Below are positions 49,166 through 60,910 of a DNA stretch of 64,000 nt, piece after piece (position 1 is the first letter of the stretch; the number at the start of each line of letters is the position of its first letter). Both the position numbers and the translations under genes were made by a program. The stretch covers positions 3,164,001-3,228,000 of the forward strand of contig NC_088312.1 of NCBI RefSeq assembly GCF_910592395.1. Reading direction: 5' to 3'. This stretch comes from Lineus longissimus. Its lineage: Eukaryota > Nemertea > Pilidiophora > Heteronemertea > Lineidae. Below the pieces are notes generated by a model that worked only from the letters and a program-made list of their open reading frames with translations, was not told the DNA's origin and did not search any database.

Positions 49166-51564
49166 TATTGACCATTAGAAAGAAGATCATGGTTTTCAGG
49201 CAATCTATTTCTCCTCAAAAAGTAGAGGAGGAAGATCCTAACTTAGAGTGTCACCTGGATCTGCTTTTTTCTGCTCTACAAGATACAAGCAAGGCTAAGA
49301 ACATCAATTAAAGGACTGAGGCATTATTGGTGTTGTTCATTGCTTGAAAGCAGTTCTTGCTCTCAACAAGCAATTGCTCCAAGCAGTCACAGAAAGTTTG
49401 ACTCTCATTTGGCCACATGTTACCAGTGGCCATAAGAAGTCTCCAACAAGTCAACTTTGATTTAAGTTCATTACTGGTATACACACTCGGAGGCCAGTCT
49501 TTGGCTCCAGCCATTAAAAGGGCAATCAGTACAAACCATATCGCCTCAATTAGTCAAACCGAACCACAAAAGCAAACGTGCCATAAGGATCGAGCTCGCT
49601 TCGATTGCCGGTAATGTCACAAATGTCAACCTTTCCTCAAGGCTGGATAATGTAAGCCATATTGACCAGAGCTTTTCCGAGATATTCGGGATCCATAAAA
49701 AATCAATCATCTTAGTGTACCTGGTTCATGGATCTGAATGTTCTTGCGGAGATATACGACGCCAATTTGTCCTGTGTTGTTTTTGCAGTGGCAGAGGACA
49801 TCAGACAACTTTCACCGGTGGATTAAGAGAGGGATCCTACCTTGCAATTCAGGCTTCCAGAAAGGTAATTTCCTCCTTGCTTGAAGGACTAAAACCATTT
49901 TCAATTTTCAATTATCACTTAAACCATCCTTCCATCAGTTACCATGGTAACCCAAGAAGCAGTAGGAAACAAATAAGCTTCACCAAATGAACTTAAATGA
50001 AAGGAATTGTTTTTGCTTTTAATCCATTTTAATTGAGAGAGTGACAATGACCGACAATAATTGTTATCGCTTTTTCAAGGTATGCTTCCAGAGCCCAAGG
50101 GCAAATGGGGCCGTGTGTAGAAAAACCGGGCAAGTGCTTCCATCTTTTCAAAATGACCTGGCATCCTCAGACTATTTGGCCTTACTGTTGACACGGCACG
50201 TAACCAACAGATGGAATTGCCAAAAAAACACAAGATTTGGACAACTATCAACCCAAAACAGAAATAAATGAAAATGTTCAAGCCAGTCTGAGCTGAGACC
50301 CCCAAGCGTGAAACAGTGCCCAAGTCTGAAGATAAACAATAATAAGAATACCCCAACATCATTAGCCACATCAAAGAGAAATGAAATGACAATTTTTTTC
50401 TGAGCACAGAATCTCATTTAGATAGGTAAATCAAAGCCTTTGAATATAGTGATTGAAGCAGGATCTTATGAAATCATTTCCTGTCGCATTGAATAACATC
50501 TCAGATTGGGAAAAATGATTTTGAGGAATAACCAAATTGCATAAACTTGGGGACTTTGATTCAGAGCCAGTTTCATATCAGATAAAATTTGCTTCATTAC
50601 ATCAAAATACACCTCCGCTAAGAAAATTTCACAAGCTGATAATTAATAAGGACCAAAATCACAATACAGACTCCAGTTACGAACATTACCAAAAGGTACC
50701 TACAAAAGGCATATCTGATGCCCCAGCACAAGTAGTGCACCAACTTCTTACAGAGGTATTCTTAATTGCTTAATACCAAAATGTTAAGGATATGAGACTC
50801 TCTTAGAATTATTAAGCCGGTGAATCTCTGGAAGCTCATCTGCCTTTACTGGATGTCTTTATAATGCCTTCTGCATGACATAATCCGATTGAGCATGGAT
50901 TCTTCAGAATAAGTTCCAACGCAAGTACTATATGGTGATGTATGTACAGCTCTGAGAGACTGAGTCTTCTCTATGGATAGTGGAGAAGAACAGATGACCT
51001 TGCCGTTTCCTGCTTGAGCTCCACAAGAAGAAGTTCTCACATTACATCATGCAATGCATTATTGTATTGTGCGCTAAAGATCTACCTGGATGAGTCGTCC
51101 ACCTTCACACCTTCAGAATTAGTGGCTATTCCTGTGTCACATCCTGTCATCCCCACTCATCACTGTCTAATATTTATCCTAACCAAGGATAACCACATCG
51201 AATTTGTATGCTGGCAACAGGTATCATAGGCAGACCACCATGCAACCATGTTATCAGTAATGCTGTTCTATTCCTGTTGTGATTTTTTTATCCAATCCGT
51301 AAATTGAGATTTAGATCAATCTAATATTGATTCAAATCACACACCAAAAGGCAAGAAAAGAAAGTCTTATATAAAATTACCTTCTTAACCCAATTAACCT
51401 TTGAAGTCATGCACTAATACGATATTTGACAGGTCAATTTATTTTCTGTCAAGAGGAGAAGATCAAATTTAACTTACACTATGTAGTTGGACCAAACAAC
51501 AGCACTTAATTTGAAAGCAAATCCAAAGCAAAAAATATTTGATCAAAATATTTGCCCTACCTTG

Positions 51565-51960
51565 AGTGGTCACACACAAAAAAGTTAGAATTATCCATGG
51601 GAAGTGTTTGGGCGAAGAAATATTCTCCAGTGTATAATCTTACATGTTTCAAATGTCCACAGTGTATTGGTCTAAGTTTCTTAAACAAGTCATGGACCCC
51701 CAGCGTGTTCGGAGAATTTGTCAGACTTCCTTATCTTTGGGAATGAAGTGGGAAGGCATGATAATGATTCTAATCAAAAACCTTTCAAATGTGGTGTTCT
51801 TCAGGGTGAAGAGTTCAAGGGAAAAAATCACAAGCAAAATTTATGTTGTGACTCATTTTTTAAGTGGACAAAACCAATCTCATTAACGGTGAAAGATCTG
51901 TTATACACGAGTAGGAGAAAAACCTCGTGCGTAAAAACCTGACTAGAATTACTCCATCGA
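51565..51960 (+). pseudogene. Decayed C2H2 zinc-finger gene fragment
   Basis: Remnants of about four tandem C2H2 fingers can be followed on the plus strand across shifting frames. VWAKKYSPVYNL (51610-51645) reads as the middle of one finger. FKCPQCIGLSFLNKS (51650-51694) keeps the first Cys pair and the F of a second. After a stop and a frame change come QKPFKCGV...EEFKGK (51774-51830) and CDSFFKWTKPISLTV (51847-51891). The GEKP linker survives as a broken GGAGAAAAACC near 51913. Most zinc-ligand His residues and some Cys are lost, and at least one frameshift and several stops interrupt the reading. There is no sign of introns in the fragment, which fits either a retrocopy or the finger exon of a dead gene. 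Confidence 0.55.
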
Positions 51961-54900
51961 GATAAGCATCTGGTTTGGTGGTCATTCCAGCAAAGACTGA
52001 GTAAATGTTGTCAGAACCTCAGGGAACATGCAATGCCTGTGGAGCAGCTGGAGGAAAAGCTGAACTTGCTGGTTTAACATCTTGTAATGCTGAACAAGAT
52101 TCCTCCATGTCTCTGAAGGTATTCCAAGGCTGTGTAGTTCATCTCAAAATTTGAGAGCAACAGGAATGATACTGCCCTTTTAGATGACTGCAAGACATCT
52201 CATTAGCTAGCTATATACGACCCTCAACCTCAAGAAATAGAATTCTCCTGACGCCCTGCAGGTCTATTCAGACTGAAACTCAAGTCTCGTTTCAAATTTT
52301 ATAACCCATTAGCTACCCTTGAAGAGTTTTATAGAAATTCGCCTTCGGCTGCCTCACTGAAAAATCGATATCTATTCCGTGAACACTTCTGTCCATTATT
52401 TAATAATCAACGAAAGGGAATCAATTTGTGACTTGAACATTCCATGAGAATGGCTTACACCTTCGAGCATGCCATGTTCTCCGCAGGCGAACTTGCAAAC
52501 TTTAAGGACAGCTGTTGCAATCGGAAATACATGTAAAGCTATCCATTAGATCAACTGGTCCATTAGAGCAATAGCTCTCCAAGTATTCTCATCCAAGAAG
52601 AAGGCTTATATGTTATCGACTGTCAGTAAAGTATACAGTCATGAATACATGACGATGAAGGCATCAATATGAGCAGCATTGAAACCAACAATTTACTTTC
52701 AAACCAACAATGTTCAATGGAATTGGCTTATAATGGAACAAAGCCCTCCTTGGCATTCTACAACCGTAAAGGGCATACTGCACTTCTCTACGACCTAGCT
52801 GATCTCGAGCTGTAAGATAGTTTGATGAATGAAGGCAAATGAATTGAAGGATGAAACCTTTGTCCAACTCGGATAGAAACCACACCTTAAGTTATGGCCA
52901 TACTGCACAACGAAAGGATTGCCTGTATTACATACATAGAAATGTCAGAGGCAGGCTTTTGATACAGCGAGCTCTTTCTTCTCTTGTATGAAAGAAGCAG
53001 ACGTAATTCACCGAGCTGTCTTTATCGGAAATATAAGTGCGTTATGCACTACCATATTCTCAGCCAGCAAAGATCCCCGTCTTGACCACTGAGAGCTGTC
53101 TCTAACATTGTAAGGATAATATTTGTCAATCTCAGGGGTGCCTGTATTAGAGTGGCTACAGTTGCACTTTCTACACTCAACCAAATATAAATCTGTTATG
53201 ACTCTGTTATCTGTTTTGCTCTTACAGTTATTACAATATTGGCAAGGACTGTTTCTTTTCAGAAGCGATAATTGGATTGTCTATCGATAGCAGATGTATG
53301 GCGACTTTTTTTATGAACGATATTCATAACTTGTTTTCAAGCAACATCAGGTGAGATGAGCAGTGCAGGGAAGTTTGTTTTGTTCTTAGCCACAACTGCC
53401 AGCCTTAACTGGAGGAACTGGGTACCTATTCAATTCAGACCAATGAATATGTTTTCAAATGCAATGCAGGAAACTACACAACTGGTCATCATTGCCCAAA
53501 TTTTATAAGCATTTAATTTTGGCAAAAATTCCCTCGACTCCCAAACCAGGACAATTTCTACCACACTACCATGCCATCAGTGAACTTTCTGATGCATAAG
53601 CTATTCCATTATCAGGGTGGTAAATCGTGCATGATAACGACATCCATCATGTATTTCAAACCGTTAATACACCGGCTACCACCCATGTCTCCAAGACAAA
53701 CGTGAAAATAATCACCCTTCATCACAATCTAGGAATATTCAGTCCGTGTCATTTATATTGGAGGAAATCAATATGCCACGAAGAAATGATTTTCAGCAAA
53801 AATGACTCGACTGAATTTGTAAAAGCAGTATATCATAGACAGTGTAAGTGGGGTAATTTGTTCTTTCGACTCATTTTTTGTTTGAGAGAATCATATTTTT
53901 TACAAAATATTTACTATTGAATATGTAGACTGGCCAAAACCTAAACATGGCTAAACAAACACTGTATCTTTGCACAACAACAACAAAATGATTTTGCAGA
54001 CAGTGTTCACAAAGGGAGTTTACTTAACTTGCTAAAGCATTAGATTATCATCTTAAGGAAAGCAAAGAAAGCAACTATATTAACTTATAAACCATTTTGC
54101 TATCAAGACAAGAGAGGGTTCTTCATTTCCCCACCCTGCAATGGATCCTCAAGCAACCACTTACTTTAGTCTACTCATCAAATGATCAGGACACAAATTG
54201 TCCTCTTGAGGTAATGGCTCTCCACAATTCATCAGGCCCATTACACCCCTTCTTGAATTCTGAGCAGACCACTCCAATGACTCTAGACAGACATCCATTT
54301 GCGCAGCAGAAGGGAATTCAATGGTAAGAGGGAAAGGATACTGTCTTGATGTCACCCTACAAAAAGACCCCACATTGATGTCCTTGGTGGTGGTTGTGGG
54401 GTGTAGTGGGGCTCACAACCCGGTGAGTCCAGCAAAATGGTGAATTCTATCAATATTTTGGTGTCAATCAGTAGGGTCTTCAAAATATCTACAACAAGAT
54501 GCTCATCTGGCAATTCAGGCTGCTAAAGATTCTATATTCAACCAGTTGCAGTTTCGGTTATTTTTGCCATGATGATGTTTATCTGCTTCCTGATGGCTCC
54601 TCAACACAATCGCTTTGGCTCTGGTAGCCATCATGATGGATCGGCTTCCCACGATTCATCGAGGTCCAATGGTCATTACACCACTCTATGAAATCAGGGT
54701 AAACAGCTTTCGTGGGAATGTAACAGTACCTCCATCCATCGAGATATTTTCACAGCGAGCGACAGGAAATTCGTAAGGAACTTATTACCTTGACAACTAT
54801 ACAACTGATCCAATACTGATCTGATCTATTTTGCTGCAAAAATTTGCCGAATAAATAAGCCGATCAATTCGTCAAATTCATCACTTAGCAGTTGCATGAC

Positions 54901-55400
54901 TTTTCCACAAGGTCTTTCGTTCACTACAACACAGTAATAACTCTCAGTAAACTCTTTTACGCCAATTCCTCATCAAACTATTAAGAATGCAATTGGCAAT
55001 CTTCTTAACTCAAAACGTTGTGCAGCTCAGTTTTTCTCTTAATTCCAAGGATGAACTTCCAACATTTCTGATGTGAGCCTGTCTTGTTGGTGTGACATTA
55101 TATTCTGACAGTTTGAGAGAACTTTTAAAGGAAACATTTTTTACCCAGTACCAAGTATAGATTAGAGATGCAGACTGCATAAATGACCACAATCACTTTT
55201 AAAGATATACAATTCGGCTGAGATGATTTTCATGTCTGAGGATAGAGCAGACCCGATAAGGTATTAATCATATAAATATGAACCGTTGATGTATTAACCA
55301 TTTTGTCGCAGGATTCAGCCAACCTTTACCATCACCAAGGAAACCTAAGCATTTTAGTTCAAATATTCATATGTGGATCAGTCATGGCATAAGAATCACC

Positions 55401-55950
55401 AGTGACCAGGCGAGTATACCGTTGCTTTTGTGGCCCCAAAGGGCACATTCATGATATTTTATTTAGAAGGAATGGCAAAGCAGCTCAATGACTGGTTGAG
55501 AAGGCAGAACTGCAACCAGGGAGTTACGGTTGTTTCTGCGCTCCCAAAGGACACATCTGACCATGATTTATCAAGAAGAAATGACAAAGACATTGGACAA
55601 AACAGTTCATTGATTGTGTATGTGACCAGGGAAGCAAGGTTATATCAGGGAAGGAAGGTAGATACTTTTGTGGCTGGAAAGGACAGGTTTTACCATATTT
55701 TTGTTAAGAAGGAACTATGAGCCTATTGGTCATGGTATTCTGCTGCACTATTTGACTGAAAGCGGAGCAAAGCAGAAAATCTTAATGGAATCGATGGAAG
55801 GAAGTCATAGTTAATATTATCCTGTAATAGTGGTCAGGTAGCAGCCATCGCCTACAGTAACCATCAGAGGCGATAATGGAGAAGAAGGATGTGCCAGTTG
55901 TTTACTTTATGATCTCAATGACCATTACCATATCTCTGGTTGTGGCATTT
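55401..55950. repeat. Tandem array, 110-bp unit, three clear copies plus degenerate ones
   Basis: AGTGACCAGG(C/G)GAG-type starts lie at 55401, 55511 and 55621 (exactly 110 apart), each followed by a GTT...CCAAAGG(G/A)CACAT-type and a TTTAGAAGGAA-type block. Weaker copies appear to begin at about 55731 and 55830. The 96-codon plus-strand frame at 55430-55720 runs through the first three copies, but the copies do not share one reading frame (110 is not a multiple of three), so it is not a repeated domain. Confidence 0.7.
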
Positions 55951-56437
55951 GTCACATAATCATCAATTACCGCACTGCTGAACTGATATCCGACTCAACC
56001 ACATAATCCTTGTCTCGTCTGACAGAGGTAAAGTTCATTTGGCCCTCGATGATTGAAGCTGAAGCCAGTAGCAGGGTTTGAGTACAAAAAGGCAATACCT
56101 GATGGTATTGCTGGGGATGTTTCCAATAAAGGTTAATAGACTGACAAGACTTTGTAATAGTGGTGGGTGGGAAATCTCTTTGGTGAGGGCGGTACTGAAA
56201 CACAGCAGCCATGAGAATAAAGTTCACCTCCAACCATGATCCTCATCCGTTTGAGGAAAAGGTCATCCAGTCTCCAATAAAAGAAGGCCGCCAATGTTGG
56301 TGCTAATAAGGTCCTAAGATGAAACTCAATATCTATAGTAGTACCGAAGATGCTATCAGTAAAGTTGATTCAAGAAAATGAAGGCTTTGATCATGTTGAT
56401 GGTAGCTATGGTTTAAGGAAGTAATACTGAGCTGGTG

Positions 56438-56745
56438 GTTCTTGGTTGTCTAACCAGAGTACTCAGTTAGACCGACATTGCTCTCCAAACTCGAGGGTTT
56501 TGGACATAGTTCAGGTCTACTTGACTGTTCTTGATTAGACAACTAAGGACCTACGGAAAGGTATCAATTTCTATTCTAAAGGGCTCATAGTGAACATTTG
56601 CTATCATATTTTACCTAGCAGTCCTTGGTTGCCTGATCAAAATGAGACTCAACACATTTTCCATTATGATTATTGATATCCTGTGACAAAGGCTTTACAA
56701 AAGAGATAACTAGTCTGTACTGAAGGTATCAACTTTTAAGGTTAT
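56438..56745. repeat. Tandem array, about 90-105-bp unit, three degenerate copies
   Basis: GTTCTTGGTTGTCTAA at 56438, GTTCTTGATTAGACAA at 56527 and GTCCTTGGTTGCCTGA at 56631 are equivalent starts. GAAAGGTATCAATTTCTA near 56555 recurs as GAAGGTATCAACTTTTA near 56721. The copies are strongly diverged. Confidence 0.5.
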
Positions 56746-57844
56746 GCCAAATCCACATGTACTACCCCAGGTATTGCCATGGGACAGGCGAGTACATGTA
56801 ATTAGCCAAACCTTCGAATGTTGCCTCCTGGTAGAGATGCTATCATTAGGCGTGTTAAGGTGATTAGTGTTGGCTTCCCTTCATTAGGAAGATGGGAAAC
56901 GATGGAAGTGTCTGATCAGGAATTGGAACAGTCAAAAGAAGCTCAATACATGTGCTACAGTTGCTTGTCATTCCTAGTGGTTGCGGGTGATATCTTATCA
57001 TCAGTGGTGAAGGGGAAAAACCCCATGGTCATAGTCAATTCATCCTACAAGCTGTGGGCTATTCGTATTCCTGATCCTGGGGCTCCAGCCTGTCTTTGTT
57101 AGCTACAGACATACTAGGTCCATTGACTTGGCTCATCTTCACAATTTTCAATATGTCTTATGGCTGTTTCTCAGGCCATCTTTCAGATCGCTTTGGTTAT
57201 CATCCTCTACCTTTTAAGAGTACTGAAAAGCAGCAGGTCATTGCCTTAATAATCCATTTGAAGAGCATGTCCCACACACAAAACACCGGCATATTTCAAT
57301 AATAAGCTTCATCCTTGGCTCCATCTTCTTCGAAAAGCTTAACCTATTGGGAAAGTATTGAAAGAAACATCCTCTTATGTTCAGAGATAAGGGTTACCTT
57401 TTAAAATGACAATTGATACTGAGCACTAAGGCACAGAACTTAAACCATGAGCCACCAAGACAGAAACTCATTGCTTTCGGATAACCCGTGGCTGATCTCC
57501 GACCAACCCACATAGGTTGAGGCAAATCTCAAAGTGAGGGTCACCAGAACTTCCTTGATACGTTAGTTCACCAATGCCTCCTGGTTTATACACAGACTGT
57601 TCACCCTCAGATATGGGGTGAACCCCGACCAACGATAGCGCTTTTATGGCTTTATACTATCAGTAATATCAGAAAATAATTAAGGTGGCCAAGTAACATT
57701 TCCAAGACCAGTCTCATAATCAGTTTGCAATGTTAGCCATATCAATATCATGTTTGCCAGACACATTCTTACATCAACCAGTCAGGAAAAAACATAAGAT
57801 TTAATCAGTGTGGGAAAAAAAATGGGAAAAAAAGGAGAAAAAAA

Positions 57845-57932
57845 GGCTCCCACAATGAGATTTGATCTGGGGTCACCTGAACCCTTGGATCCATGAACAT
57901 AAACTTATCCACTGAGCTACCAAGTCTCACAT
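57845..57932 (-). mobile_element. tRNA-derived SINE head
   Basis: On the minus strand TAGCTCAGTGG (complement of 57909-57919) and GATCAAATCTC (complement of 57857-57867) form A and B boxes about 40 bases apart. The head runs into a long T/C-rich tract corresponding to the A-rich run at 57815-57845 on the plus strand. It looks related to the SINE heads at 12.1 and 14.8 kb by its B box. Confidence 0.65.
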
Positions 57933-59469
57933 AGTGTTACGGGAATTTTCTTCAAGTCTTATATTATACATCAATGCTTCAACTTCCCACCATATGCTAA
58001 TAAGTCAGGACCAGCTGACCTTTCTCAGTGAAAAAAGGAGGGAAAAGTCGGCCATGTTTGGATGTTTCCAAATATTTGAGTCCCACTAAAATTTAAATTC
58101 TTTGTAGATAAAGATTGAGGTGAGTTTTATTTCAATGTATATTACTCTGTAGACATGTCTACCAACTACTGGTACTGTGGTAATGAGTGTTTAATTGGTT
58201 ACAACTCTCTGTAAGAGAGGATTTGTGCATGGTGATTTGTGCATGTGGAAAGGGTCTGAGTGTGAGTGGGGACACTTTTTTCTCTTGAATAGTCCTTAAA
58301 GTTTTAGGACTTAGTTTTAGGACTATGAGCTTTGTGTATTGAGCCCAGTAAAGTATTATCACGGTATCTATTTGATGATTGGGGCTCTTTAATCTTTTCA
58401 TTTACAGGTAATCCTACTTGATATTTTTTGGCACCATTTACATGTACAGAACTTTTAGAGTCTCTAACATTTCTATCCTGATCTATTAAGCAATATCATC
58501 TTTCTTCGGAACGAGTTTACAATCCCGATTCACAATCAATGACCCACATCCTCTTTACTATTTCTGGGAAGCTTTAAGACGGTTTCACTCTCCCATTACA
58601 TCAACATAACAGTGCAAAGAGACTTACTCAAAGTGCACATCCATCAATATGGACAACGGCAAGGTTGGTAACCTTAACAGTTCAATTGACACGACACGTC
58701 AATTTGACGCATGATTGCCCACAGCCGTTTAATCGATCATCGTAGGAGACAAACATGATGAATCCTGATGATGGGATAATGAATACTTAACTTAGGTGTG
58801 ACCATGAGATGAAGGACATACTTAAGCAAGGTGTTGGCGCCTTATAAAGCACGTTCAAAACTCAACCAGAACTGGTTGTTCGAAACAAGTTAATTTGGTT
58901 AAATCATAGTGCTATCTTCTTCAGTGAGGGCCACTAGACTTTCTCAGGTATCTAGTTGCCACAAACTCTGGCACCAGAACCTATTTCTCTAGTGTTCATC
59001 CAGCGGCAAAGCCAGCAAGCTCCATTGGTCCACAATATTGCATCGAAGACCCCAACGAAGACCCCAGAACTGGCCCTTAGTCCAGGTTTGGATGATAAAT
59101 TCTGTTGTCAATATGTATCAGACTTGACAACCATTACAGTTGAACTGACCGAATAATGGTAGACCAATTTGATACACGGGTGATCATTGCCATTTAATCG
59201 ATCGTCGAACATGACGAAACCTAATGATAGGATGATGGATGTATCAACCAGAATATATCATGGTTAGAGAACATCTTGTTGGGCCAGATTCGAGACAAGA
59301 TAGACGACTTTACAGATATTGAAACCTTTCAAAATCAAAATAAGGAAAACTGTCGACAACATGTCAATTGAAAAAGGCTTGGCCAATGAGTCTCATTTTG
59401 ACATTATTCCTCTTTTTTGGCCATTTTGTAAAGCAGTGAGGTGGAATCTGTTTTAAAATATATGGAAAT

Positions 59470-59818
59470 CTACATTACTGGATGTGCAATCCGAGAGATT
59501 GTCCCCTCCTTTACTTTAGAACTACCCTCGAACACAAACCGGGACCTCTCAGGTGTGTCGCAGGAATCCTGAACATCTGATTTCATTATCATTGATGGCA
59601 TGAGTCTGAAACACCACCTCCCAAAATTAATGCAAACTGCCAACCGCACTGCCAAAACTACAAGTGCTGCATACCAATACCATGCTACAACATCAGCGCT
59701 CTCAGGAGAATGGTCCAATAGATGGGAAGCAAAAATAGCGTGAATCAATAAACCACATGTCACAAACTCATCTATCCTCATTGACTTTTTTAAATTGGGA
59801 TCCAATTTCTCCCACTGC
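59470..59818 (-). CDS. Candidate last exon of an unidentified membrane protein
   Basis: On the minus strand an acceptor-like TTTCTCTCTGTACAAAACAG leads into one base completing a codon, then 115 open codons to a TAG at 59472-59470. The peptide starts QWEKLDPNLKKSMRIDEF. It has two hydrophobic segments, roughly FVTCGLLIHAIFASHLL and WYWYAALVVLAVRLAVCI, then a basic/aromatic junction (NFGRWCFRLMP) and a hydrophilic tail. That layout suits the C-terminal end of a multi-pass membrane protein. The length without stops is unusual for this AT-rich window and codon choice looks reasonable, but I cannot name the family. No upstream exon was found in the 4 kb to the window's end, and no AATAAA follows closely. 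A transposon-like element begins only 76 bases upstream. Confidence 0.4.
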
Positions 59819-60501
59819 CTGTTTTGTACAGAGAGAAATTGGCATGAGAGGACTGGTTCTCAAGAAGCCTAGAGGCAATATTTCAAGGAAAGGACATCCC
59901 TCACCGAAAAGCAGTGTGATATCAGTCAGGATTCAGTCAGGTTGCAGTGTTACCTCACATTTTTATGGCAGTGTTGAAATCAGTGGAAAGCAGTCATAGG
60001 GAGTGTTTTTCAGTCACGCAATACCAAAGCATACAGTTATACAGCAATCAAAAATAGAGGGTAGGGAGTCATAAGCAGTGGTAAGACAGTCAAAATCAGT
60101 GGTAAGGCAGTCAAAAGCAGTGCTCATTTAAATATTTAGGCTGACTGATTTCCACTGCTTTTGACACTGAAAATGACTCCCCACTATGCATCATGCACAG
60201 GGCTGGCAGTGGGGTTCAGTGTTAATTTAAATATTTCGCAGCACACTGAATCCACACTGAAACACCACTGATTTTGACTGCCATTTCCAAAACCTCTTGG
60301 AGGGAGCAGTCATTTTCAGTGTTAATATGAATAATTTATTTAATGGCATGCAGGCACGGATGCCGAGAAAGGTTTGGGGGACGTGACCCCCCTGTGCTGA
60401 TGACAACCAAAGAAATTGTTCGAAAAAGCAAAAACTTCTAGCGAACTGTTACTTTTGCTGTCCTATTTTAGACGGTGTGTTTGCGTCCAATATGGCAGTG
60501 A

Positions 60502-60509
60502 TGACGTCA
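60502..60509. promoter_or_regulatory. Palindromic CRE-type octamer inside the TIR element
   Basis: A perfect TGACGTCA with a second half-site arrangement (TGATGACGTGAC) about 40 bases on. This is the consensus bound by CREB/ATF proteins in animals. A single octamer can occur by chance, so function is not claimed. Confidence 0.35.
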
Positions 60510-60782
60510 TCTGCACAAATAGAGGACATCGCCATTGTATGATGACGTGACACAGTAAAAAGATGACAAATTCACGTCCTTGACCTACGTCATTGCAAAC
60601 TTTGTCATAATGACAGTGGTCAGATGGGGTTACTAGACGATGGGGTTACTTGAAACGACACATGGCACATAGCTACTGTCAGTGATGTCAGGGATTGAAG
60701 CTAGATCAAATTGACTTCCAAATAAAGTAACTGCACGCAGCCTGTAGAATAATGATCTACTGATTGATGTGTATTGAGCTCC

Positions 60783-60910
60783 CATGCAGATAATTTGCAA
60801 TGTATGCATACATTACAATTAACACCTATAGGGCCTACAGTAGATGCATGAAGATACATGCAGATATCTTGCAGTGTATGCATGCATTACAACACCTATA
60901 GGGCCTATAC
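60783..60910. repeat. Tandem duplication, 74-bp period
   Basis: CATGCAGATA...TTGCA(A/G)TGTATGCAT(A/G)CATTACAA...ACACCTATAGGGCCTA occurs at 60783 and again at 60857, the second copy slightly shorter. It lies in the motif-poor centre of the TIR element. Confidence 0.75.

Larger units (their letters stand above)
48449..59469. other. Presumed upstream dystrophin intron or intergenic stretch
   Basis: No upstream dystrophin exon (human exon 40 equivalent) was recognised here. Contents seen are the arrays at 48811-49165, 55401-55950 and 56438-56745, a zinc-finger pseudogene at 51565-51960, a SINE at 57845-57932 and one copy of a dispersed 41-bp sequence at 50979-51019. Exons shorter than about 50 codons could be missed by eye. 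Confidence 0.45.

Noticed and set aside
49308-49514. 68-codon minus-strand frame with helical-looking residues
   Set aside because: Considered as the missing upstream dystrophin exon. It shows no alignment to repeat 15 or 14, and neither end has a usable acceptor or donor in the right phase.
51960-52080. Short plus-strand frame ending MPVEQLEEKLNLLV
   Set aside because: It looks helical, but is only about 44 codons, is preceded by a stop and is in a different frame from the zinc-finger remnants. Not enough to call.
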